41,847 bases of DNA. Source: a bacterium. GTDB lineage: Bacteria > Patescibacteriota > Minisyncoccia > Minisyncoccales > CG1-02-41-26. Both the position numbers and the translations under genes were made by a program. Shown piece after piece: positions 31,204 through 37,631 of this stretch (the stretch's first letter is position 1; each line of letters opens with the position of its first letter). The DNA is taken from the NCBI GenBank assembly GCA_030648255.1, contig JAUSHZ010000011.1, positions 1-41,847 on the forward strand. The letters run 5' to 3'. The notes below the pieces were generated by a model. That model searched no databases. It saw only the letters and a list, made by a program, of their open reading frames with translations, and was not told the DNA's origin.

Positions 31204-32634
31204 TTAATTTAAAAATTTATTAAATGTTTTTATGCCTTCATTAAGAAGATTTTTGGCTTTTTCTTGGTTGGTGTCGCATTCTGAATAAATGCGAAAAACC
31301 CCAGGTTCGGTTTTTGACTGGCGAAACCAAATATAAGAGTTTTCGTCTAAATGGGCTTTTAACCCGCCTGTTTCATCCCCAGTTTTTTTAATAACCCAGC
31401 CCTTTTCTTTAAAATAATTTTCAATTTTTTCTCTAATTATCATAGCCTGTTCGGGAGAGCAGGCAAGTTTTGTCCTATCAGAAAAATAAGCTGGATACTC
31501 AATTAAAATTTCTGAAAGTGTTTTTTGTTGGCTAGCCATTAGCTTTAACGCCAGGCAAACCGTCATTAAACCATCTCGGCACTTCAAGGGCATAATAATT
31601 ACCCCCCCATTTGACCCCTCCCCGCCAATTGTGCTGTTATTTTTTTCCATTGCCTCAACCACATTAATTTCTCCCACCTCAACTTCAAAAACAGAGGCAT
31701 TATGTTTTTTAATAACATCTCTCACTAAATAAGAGGTAACATCATTAGTTGGCACAATCTGGCCACTTGTTCCCTGTAAAATAGCGTCGCAAGCCAAAGC
31801 CAAAACATAATTGCCAGAAACATTAGGCGTGCCCATTTTTTGAGAAAAATCAGAATTTGGAGAAAGTACGATTTCCATCCTATCAGCATCGCAGTCAAAT
31901 CCGCAAGCAAAATCAAAATTACCCTTAAGAAGTTCTAAGGCCAAGGGCCTTAAAGATTCCTCCTTTGGCTCAATAAGCCGATTGAACTTTCCTGTTTCTT
32001 TATTTATTATTTCTGCTTTTACGCCAAGCTTGTTAAATAAAATTTCTAAAATTTCAACGCTTGAACCTCCGTTTGGGTCAGCTAATAAATAAAAATTTCT
32101 TTGCTTTATTTTTTCTATCGATTCTTGCCCAATCTTTTCTAAAACATAACTTATATAATTATCAATCGCTTCTTGGTGTTTATTAATAATCTCTAAAATA
32201 ATTTCTTGATTTTCGCTTGTTCTTATTTCCTCTGAACTGTGCACTAAGTTTATTAATTTATCAGCTCCGTCTGGGTATAAAATAGCGCCATCATTTTTTA
32301 AAAATTTCCAACCATTAAATTCTGGCTCGTTGTGGCTAGCTGTAATATAAACCCCTCCATTAGACTTAAGTTTAATTATCCCATATTCAGCAACCTGCAC
32401 AGGCACCAAACCTAAATCAAAAACTTTTTTGATGCCAGCGTCCGAAAATCCTTTCAACATTGCCTGTTTTAGGCTATTAGTTGAAGGCCGGCTATCTCCA
32501 GCTATTACTAAAATATCGTTTGCTTTATAGAAAAACTTAGCAAAGCAAAAAGCGTATTTATACGCTAAATTTTCGGTAATACTTTGCCCATAGATACCCC
32601 TAACCCCTGAAAATGATTCTATTAAGTCATTCAT
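31204..32634 (-). CDS. Phosphohexomutase, possibly phosphoglucosamine mutase
   Basis: Second alpha-D-phosphohexomutase. FSGVRGIYGQSI near the N-terminus resembles the GlmM start 'FGTDGIRG' only loosely. Phosphoserine loop ITASHNEPEFNGWKFL (Ser100), metal loop DCDADRMEI, sugar loop GGEGSNGGVI. 476 aa. Whether it makes glucosamine-1-P for the cell wall or acts on glucose/mannose cannot be decided from motifs. It is the first gene of the pair, and a promoter lies in the loop of a large dyad upstream (32667-32767). Confidence 0.82.
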   Translation of the reverse strand: MNDLIESFSGVRGIYGQSITENLAYKYAFCFAKFFYKANDILVIAGDSRPSTNSLKQAMLKGFSDAGIKKVFDLGLVPVQVAEYGIIKLKSNGGVYITASHNEPEFNGWKFLKNDGAILYPDGADKLINLVHSSEEIRTSENQEIILEIINKHQEAIDNYISYVLEKIGQESIEKIKQRNFYLLADPNGGSSVEILEILFNKLGVKAEIINKETGKFNRLIEPKEESLRPLALELLKGNFDFACGFDCDADRMEIVLSPNSDFSQKMGTPNVSGNYVLALACDAILQGTSGQIVPTNDVTSYLVRDVIKKHNASVFEVEVGEINVVEAMEKNNSTIGGEGSNGGVIIMPLKCRDGLMTVCLALKLMASQQKTLSEILIEYPAYFSDRTKLACSPEQAMIIREKIENYFKEKGWVIKKTGDETGGLKAHLDENSYIWFRQSKTEPGVFRIYSECDTNQEKAKNLLNEGIKTFNKFLN

Positions 32635-32666
32635 AAATACAGATAGATAATTATACTGCCAAACGG

Positions 32667-32767
32667 GTTGACCCCGTTAGAGGCCAAAGTGTGATTATTA
32701 TTCTATCCTAATATCATACCAAATAGCTTAAAGTTAAATCAAGACACTGGCCTCTAACGGGGTTGAC
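32667..32767 (-). promoter_or_regulatory. Large inverted repeat with promoter in its loop, upstream of phosphohexomutase
   Basis: Arms GTTGACCCCGTTAGAGGCCA (32667-32686) and TGGCCTCTAACGGGGTTGAC (32748-32767) pair at 18 of 20 positions, extended by AGTGT / ACACT. The loop carries TTGATT (32742-32737), an 18-base spacer and TATGAT (32718-32713) facing the mutase gene. The CCCCGTTAGAG arm resembles the stem of the family A elements. With copy 4 of that family it fills the 420-base gap 32635-33054. Confidence 0.6.
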
Positions 32768-32796
32768 TTTTCAATAGGACTTGATAATATAAGTTA

Positions 32797-33054
32797 AATC
32801 CGTTAATGAAAACGAGGCGATAAGCCGAAGTTTGAATTTACGGAGAACTTACCCTGTGGAGTAAGATTTGAGGAATTTTTTAAAAGTGTTTAGTCTCAAT
32901 CTTTTAATTATTTTTTCTCTCTTATGTGCCACTGATAACCGTATCCTCAAATCTTAATTTTAAATTTATTAAAATTTAAAATTACTCCACGGGGTGTAAA
33001 AACTATTAAATTCACTCGTGGCTAATCGCCACTCATTCATTAAATATTTCTAAC
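32797..33054 (+). repeat. Family A palindromic leader element, copy 4 (before rpsF)
   Basis: Left arm CGTTAATGAAAACGAGGCGA as in copy 3; central stem ACCCTGTGGAGTAA / TTACTCCACGGGGT. Inside is a perfect 11-bp dyad AAGATTTGAGG / CCTCAAATCTT with a loop of about 80 bases in place of the usual short hairpin, then AATTTTAAATTT / AAATTTAAAATT. It ends ATATTTCTAAC at the rpsF ATG. Confidence 0.8.
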
Positions 33055-33597
33055 ATGAAAGCAATTATTTATGAACTCGCCTATTTAATATCTGGACAAA
33101 TCGATGAAAATCAAGCCCAGGAATTAGCGAAAAAAATAGAAAAAAAGCTGGAGGAAAACAGCGTTATTTTAGGCTCCATAGAGCCCAAAAAGATAAAGCT
33201 GGCCTACATAATCAAAAAACAGCAAGACGGTTATTTGATGAGCGTTGACTTCACATCAGATCCAAAAAACCTTATTGAAATTTCCAAAGAAATGGAAAAA
33301 GAGACAGATGTTTTAAGATTTTTAACTATTAAAAAATCTCCAGAAAAACAAAAAGAGCAGAGAGAAGAACCAATATTGAGAAAACCGGCAGAGCAAAAAA
33401 TTGTTGAAGAAAAAACAGAAACTTCAGTTGAGCCAGTTGTGAGGGAAAAAAAGAAAAAAGAAACCCTTCGACAAGCTCAGGGCAAGCCAGTTGAAAAAGA
33501 ACACAAGGAAGAAGATTTGAAAAAGATTGAAAAAGATCTTGATGAAATTTTAGGCATTCCCGACGAGGACGAGCCGAAGGCGAAGTCCAAGGAGTAG
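33055..33597 (+). CDS. rpsF: 30S ribosomal protein S6 with long charged tail
   Basis: The S6 fold occupies about residues 1-95 (YELAYLISGQIDENQ at the start, KIKLAYIIKKQQDGYLMSVDF and DVLRFLTIKK at the end). The remaining 85 residues are a Lys/Glu-rich low-complexity tail, so the protein is 180 aa instead of about 95-130. The tail includes a peptide, ETLRQAQGK, encoded by a CCCTTCGACAAGCTCAGGG palindrome. First gene of the classical rpsF-ssb-rpsR unit, but here each gene has its own family A element in front. Confidence 0.9.
   Translation: MKAIIYELAYLISGQIDENQAQELAKKIEKKLEENSVILGSIEPKKIKLAYIIKKQQDGYLMSVDFTSDPKNLIEISKEMEKETDVLRFLTIKKSPEKQKEQREEPILRKPAEQKIVEEKTETSVEPVVREKKKKETLRQAQGKPVEKEHKEEDLKKIEKDLDEILGIPDEDEPKAKSKE
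33464..33486. repeat. CCCTTCGACAAGCTCAGGG palindrome inside rpsF
   Basis: CCCTTCGACAAGCTCAGGG plus CAAG. It is the same repeat and reading frame as in ftsK (39216-39238, opposite strand of the window), giving the peptide ETLRQAQGK in both proteins. Confidence 0.85.
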
Positions 33598-33742
33598 AAT
33601 GCCTTAAACCCCGTGAAGTAATTTTAAATTTTTTGCTAAAAATTCAAAATTGAAATTTGTACCCAAATTTCTACTTCACAGGGTGTAAGAACTTGTAAAT
33701 TTCACGGCTCATAAATTCGCCATTCAATTAACAATTTCTAAC
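33598..33742 (+). repeat. Family A palindromic leader element, copy 5 (before ssb)
   Basis: Central stem CCCCGTGAAGTA / TACTTCACAGGG; inner hairpins ATTTTAAATTT / AAATTCAAAAT and GAAATTTG / CAAATTTC (loop TACC). Right arm GTGTAAGAACTTGTAAATTTC ends CAATTTCTAAC at the ssb ATG. The long left arm of copies 3 and 4 is missing. Confidence 0.82.
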
Positions 33743-34258
33743 ATGTTTTTAAATAAAGTATTTATTTTTGGAAATTTAACGCGCGACCCAGAAAGAAAAA
33801 GCTTGCCATCAGGTATGGCAGTTGTTTCTTTGGGAGTGGCCACAAACAGAGTGTATGTTTCCAATGGCCAGAAACAAGAAGAAGTTGAATTTCACAATGT
33901 TGTGGCTTTTGGAAAGCAAGCCGAGGTTATTGCCCAATATCTTAAAAAGGGCTCAAGCTTGCTAGTAGAGGGCAGAATTAAAACAAGAAACTGGCAGGAC
34001 CAGCAAGGTCAGAAACATTATAAAACAGAAATAATCGCCGATAGAGTGCAATTTGGGCCAAAGTCATCAGGCCAAAGCACAGGTGGAAATTACGGAAACG
34101 CAGGTTTTCAATCCCCAACAGGGCCTACACAAACAATTCAAGCAGAACCAGAAATACCTGTTATTGAAGAAGAGGAAGCCAAAAACCCAGGCCCAATTAG
34201 TAGCGAAGGTTTAATAGATGATGATGGAGAAATAGATATCAAGGAAATACCGTTCTAG
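33743..34258 (+). CDS. ssb: Single-stranded DNA-binding protein
   Basis: OB-fold protein that coats single-stranded DNA in replication and repair. FIFGNLTRDPERK at the start, then EVEFHNVVAFGKQAEVIAQYL and LLVEGRIKTRNWQDQQGQKHY complete the OB domain (about 1-108). A Gly/Gln/Pro-rich linker follows, and an acidic tip ending DIKEIPF, the partner-binding tail. 171 aa, normal. Confidence 0.96.
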   Translation: MFLNKVFIFGNLTRDPERKSLPSGMAVVSLGVATNRVYVSNGQKQEEVEFHNVVAFGKQAEVIAQYLKKGSSLLVEGRIKTRNWQDQQGQKHYKTEIIADRVQFGPKSSGQSTGGNYGNAGFQSPTGPTQTIQAEPEIPVIEEEEAKNPGPISSEGLIDDDGEIDIKEIPF

Positions 34259-34382
34259 GAGAACCCCAGTTCGGAGCCACCCCAGTTAAGTAGCTCGCTA
34301 ATCGCTCGCACTTAACGGGGTATAAGAACTTCTAAATTTCACGGTTCGCTAATCGCTCACCATTCAATTAAGAATTTCTAAT
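34259..34382 (+). repeat. Family A palindromic leader element, copy 6 (before rpsR), short variant
   Basis: The stem is now CCAGTTAAGT / ACTTAACGGGG, the same variant as in part of copy 2, with AGCTCGCTAATCGCTCGC in the loop instead of two hairpins. Right arm GTATAAGAACTTCTAAATTTC ends GAATTTCTAAT at the rpsR ATG. Confidence 0.78.
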
Positions 34383-34580
34383 ATGCATTGTCATTATTGC
34401 CAAAAAAATCAAAAAGAAATAGACTTCAAAGATACCTTAACTCAAAGAAGGTTTTTAGCTTTATCTGGAAAAATTAAAGCCAGAAAGAAAACTAACCTTT
34501 GCGCCAAGCACCAAAGAAAGCTAGCCCAAGCTGTCAAACGCGCCCGCTTCTTAGCTCTCCTGCCATTTGTAAGACCGTAA
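34383..34580 (+). CDS. rpsR: 30S ribosomal protein S18
   Basis: 65-aa basic protein of the 30S platform, partner of S6. The N-terminal CHYC pair and the core YCQKNQKEIDFKDTLTQRRF, ending in LCAKHQRKLAQAVKRAR and LALLPFV, fit S18 closely. Slightly shorter than usual. Start codon directly after a family A element. Confidence 0.94.
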   Translation: MHCHYCQKNQKEIDFKDTLTQRRFLALSGKIKARKKTNLCAKHQRKLAQAVKRARFLALLPFVRP

Positions 34581-34603
34581 GGTTAGCTTATAGTAAACAG
34601 TTA

Positions 34604-34672
34604 AAAACCCGATTTTTAAGGATCTCAAAATCGGGTTTTGACAGCAGAGCCTGAGAAATCGGGTCTTTTTTT
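34604..34672 (+). terminator. Double terminator after rpsR
   Basis: AAAACCCGATTTTT can pair with either of two downstream arms. The first is AAAATCGGGTTTT (34627-34639). The second is GAAATCGGGTC (34655-34665), which is followed by a run of seven T. The remaining bases up to the recA stop at 34755 hold a short GACGATCGTC palindrome and nothing else I can name. Confidence 0.85.
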
Positions 34673-34754
34673 AATTAAATTTTGATTCAAAATAACGACG
34701 ATCGTCTCAAAACGGAATTATTTTGTTTGCTACTTACTATCTACTATTAACTAC

Positions 34755-35801
34755 TTACTGGGCTATTTCTTTCACTTTCTCAAAAATGGCTTTGCGAATT
34801 TCGTCTTCTATTTTTTTGTTGGCTTTTAAAAACTCTTTAGCGCCGTCAATTCCCTGGCCAAGCTTGTGCTCATTAAACTGAAACCAAGACCCTGCTTTTT
34901 TGACAATATCAAACTTTAATCCAGTATTTACAATATCAGCTGCTCTGGAAATTCCTTCGTTAAAATAAATATCAAATTCTGCGGTTTTAAAGGGAGCTGC
35001 CACCTTATTTTTTACTATTTTGGACTTTACTCGAGAGCCAATACTTTCTTCTCCTTTTTTAATTTGGGCCATTCTGGTTAAGTTAACCCGAACCGATGCG
35101 TAAAACTTTAAGGCCATGCCCCCAGGAGTTGTTTCTGGATTGCCGAACATCACGCCAATTTTCATTCTGGTTTGATTTATAAATATAACAATAGTTTTTG
35201 TTTGGTCGATTATGCCAGCCAGCTTTCTCATGGCCTGTGACATCAATCTGGCTTGCCTACCAATGTGTTGGTCGCCTATTTCACCCTCAATCTCTGCTTT
35301 GGGCGTTAAAGCAGCCACAGAGTCCACCACAATGACATCTACGGCTTTAGAGCGAACCAATGTTTCTACAATCTGCAAGGCCTGCTCTCCAGAATCGGGC
35401 TGGGATATTAAAAGCTTATCAATATCAACCCCAATTTTTTGAGCGTAATCTGGGTCCATAGCGTGTTCTGCGTCCACAAAGGCGCAAACTCCGCCTTTTT
35501 TCTGGGCTTCTGCTACCACATGCAGCGCCAGGGTTGTCTTTCCAGAACTTTCCCCTCCATAAATTTCAATAATTCTACCCCGAGGCATACCGCCAACCCC
35601 TAAAGACAAGTCAATAGCAATAGAGCCAGTTGAAATAGAATCGACATTAACAGCCCTAACTCCGCTTAATTGCATAATAGCCCCGTCTCCAAACCTTTGT
35701 TTTATTTCTTCTAATGCGTCGTCTAACCCGCTTTGCTTATCAGCTGATGACGCTTTTATTGAAAGAACTGTTTTTTCTGCTATCTTTTTTATTTTTGTCA
35801 T
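34755..35801 (-). CDS. recA: Recombinase RecA
   Basis: ATP-dependent strand-exchange protein. Walker [10 protein letters not shown], Walker [11 protein letters not shown], loop L1 region [20 protein letters not shown], and loop L2 [22 protein letters not shown] split by normal spacing. 348 aa, normal, with a 30-residue N-terminal extension before [12 protein letters not shown]. No LexA box is seen. The start abuts family A element copy 7. Confidence 0.97.
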   Translation of the reverse strand: MTKIKKIAEKTVLSIKASSADKQSGLDDALEEIKQRFGDGAIMQLSGVRAVNVDSISTGSIAIDLSLGVGGMPRGRIIEIYGGESSGKTTLALHVVAEAQKKGGVCAFVDAEHAMDPDYAQKIGVDIDKLLISQPDSGEQALQIVETLVRSKAVDVIVVDSVAALTPKAEIEGEIGDQHIGRQARLMSQAMRKLAGIIDQTKTIVIFINQTRMKIGVMFGNPETTPGGMALKFYASVRVNLTRMAQIKKGEESIGSRVKSKIVKNKVAAPFKTAEFDIYFNEGISRAADIVNTGLKFDIVKKAGSWFQFNEHKLGQGIDGAKEFLKANKKIEDEIRKAIFEKVKEIAQ

Positions 35802-35996
35802 ATGTTAGAAATCGTTAATGAATGAGTGGCGATTAGCCACGAGTGAATTTACGAGTTCTTACACCCCGTGGAGTAGAAATTTGTGAAAAAAATTTCTATT
35901 CTAAATTTTTTGCTAAAAATTTAGAATTACTCCACAGGGTAAATCCTCCGTAAATTTCAAGCTTCGCCTTAACGGCTCGCTTTCAATAACGGATTA
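35802..35996 (-). repeat. Family A palindromic leader element, copy 7 (before recA)
   Basis: In the direction of recA: left arm CCGTTATTGAAAGCGAGCCG, central stem ACCCTGTGGAGTA / TACTCCACGGGGT, hairpins ATTCTAAATTT / AAATTTAGAAT and AGAAATTT / AAATTTCT. The right arm carries GTGGCTAATCGCCAC and ends GATTTCTAACAT at the ATG. The left arm overlaps the last eight or nine codons of the murE-like gene. Confidence 0.85.
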
Positions 35997-37297
35997 TTTA
36001 ATTCTTCTTTTACCACATTTCTATCGTCCCAAGGGATTTTATTTCCTTTGATTATCATTGATTGCTCCGCCCCCTTGCCAGTTATTAAAACAACATCGCC
36101 TTCTCGGGCTACTGCCAAGCATTTTTTAATGCCCTCCCGCCTATCCTCAATTACAAAAATATTTTGATTTATTATTTTCCCGGCTCTGACACAAGCCACA
36201 GCAATATCTTTTATAATTTCTGCCGGTGGATCATCGTACGGGTCAACATTACTCACCACTACCACATCAGCTAACTTACCAGCCAATTCACCCATTTTTG
36301 GCCTTTTTGTTTTGTCACGGCCTCCCCCTTCTGCTCCTAATAAAACGATTAAATTACCTCCAGATTTTACCAAGCTTCGTCCTGCCCTTAAGGCTAACTC
36401 CATACTTTTTGGCTCATGGGCGTAATCAACTAAAACTGAAAAATTTTGGCCCAAGTCAATTGGCTCCATCCTACCCGGCAAAATTTTTAAGCTAGCCAAG
36501 CCATTTCTAATTTGTTCATAGGGAACTTTCAATAAATCGCCGATCACAATGGCTGGCAAGGCGTTATAAACATTAAACTCGCCAATTAAATTTAATCTGT
36601 ACGATTTTCCTCTGACAAAAAAAGTTGTTCCGTTGTCGTCGCTTTGTAAATTAGTTGCCTGATAATCAGCTGTATTTTTTATACCAAACGAAAATTTATG
36701 TTCTGATTTAAAATTAAAAAAATATTCGCTATTTTCGTCGTCTATGTTAGCAATAATTGTTTTTTTAATGTCTATCCCGGCCAAGTGCTTTTCTGGATAA
36801 TCCATTAATCCGTTAAAAACTTTGCCTTTTGCTTCTTTATACTTTTCAAAACTGTTGCTATGGGATGGCAAATGCTCGGGAGATAAGTTGGTAAAAATCA
36901 AAAAATCAAAATCAATCCCTTTGTGCCTCCACTGCTTAATGCCCTCTGATGTTGCTTCGACAATTGCAAATGAGCAACTCTTTTTTAACATTTTTTTTAA
37001 ATAGCCCTGTATTATAAAAGGCCGGGGCATTGTCATATGATGCTTATTTAAAAAATCTTGCTGGTCAATCCGAATATTGGCTGTACTTATCATTCCTGTT
37101 TTAAACCCAGCCGTATCTAAACAGCTCCAAATGAGATTAGCGGTTGATGTTTTGCCTTTTGTGCCCACAATACCAATAGTTATTAAATTTTTGGAAGGAA
37201 AGCCAAAATACAAAGCCGCTATTTGGCTGCTTAAATAATGATAGGCTAAAACCGCTTTCCCCCCAAGCAATTTTTTAATTGTTGATTTAGCTGACAT
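35969..37297 (-). CDS. murE: MurE-like UDP-N-acetylmuramyl-tripeptide synthetase
   Basis: Mur ligase that adds the third residue of the peptidoglycan stem peptide; which amino acid is not decided here. ATP loop VGTKGKTST (residues 44-52), central motif FTNLSPEHLPSHSN (MurE usually has HLDxH), carbamate/ADP region NVYNALPAIV, and C-terminal DYAHEPKSME and GKGAEQ. 442 aa. The last residues (NPLLKASR) are encoded by the arm of the recA leader element, suggesting the original C-terminus was altered when the element arrived. Confidence 0.85.
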   Translation of the reverse strand: MSAKSTIKKLLGGKAVLAYHYLSSQIAALYFGFPSKNLITIGIVGTKGKTSTANLIWSCLDTAGFKTGMISTANIRIDQQDFLNKHHMTMPRPFIIQGYLKKMLKKSCSFAIVEATSEGIKQWRHKGIDFDFLIFTNLSPEHLPSHSNSFEKYKEAKGKVFNGLMDYPEKHLAGIDIKKTIIANIDDENSEYFFNFKSEHKFSFGIKNTADYQATNLQSDDNGTTFFVRGKSYRLNLIGEFNVYNALPAIVIGDLLKVPYEQIRNGLASLKILPGRMEPIDLGQNFSVLVDYAHEPKSMELALRAGRSLVKSGGNLIVLLGAEGGGRDKTKRPKMGELAGKLADVVVVSNVDPYDDPPAEIIKDIAVACVRAGKIINQNIFVIEDRREGIKKCLAVAREGDVVLITGKGAEQSMIIKGNKIPWDDRNVVKEELNNPLLKASR

Positions 37298-37612
37298 TTA
37301 TTTTTTATGCAAAGCCTTACTAACCCTCCTTATAATAGCCATTACTATACAAAGTAGAATATACCAAATTACTAATGGTGCTACAAACAAACATACAAAG
37401 CCTGCTAATGATGACACGTCAGCAAGTGGCCCGCAACCACAAAATGGAAAGCTAAAAATTCCTAGAAATTTTGGTTTTGCATATACCCAAAATGGATCTA
37501 CCTGCACCTTTGTGGAGGCAAAAGAAAACCAAGACAAGAAAATAAAAACCATTGTTAATATGACTTTTCCTCCGCTAGGTCTAAAAAACTCTTTTATGGA
37601 TTGTTTGGTCAT
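37298..37612 (-). CDS. Small membrane protein of unknown function
   Basis: 104 aa from the ATG at 37612 (MTKQSIKEFFRPS); an in-frame start 33 bases upstream would overlap the end of ftsK. One hydrophobic helix near residues 17-33, a short extracytoplasmic loop with FPFCGCGP, a second helix near 68-92, and a basic tail (RRVSKALHKK). I recall similar two-helix proteins in Parcubacteria genomes, with no known role. It sits between ftsK and murE with no gap to murE. Confidence 0.65.
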   Translation of the reverse strand: MTKQSIKEFFRPSGGKVILTMVFIFLSWFSFASTKVQVDPFWVYAKPKFLGIFSFPFCGCGPLADVSSLAGFVCLFVAPLVIWYILLCIVMAIIRRVSKALHKK

Positions 37613-37631
37613 ATGATTTAGGGGGGCAAGG

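Noticed and set aside
15925-35996. CRISPR array
   Set aside because: The repeated elements are single, far apart, long and palindromic, with no regular spacers and no cas genes.
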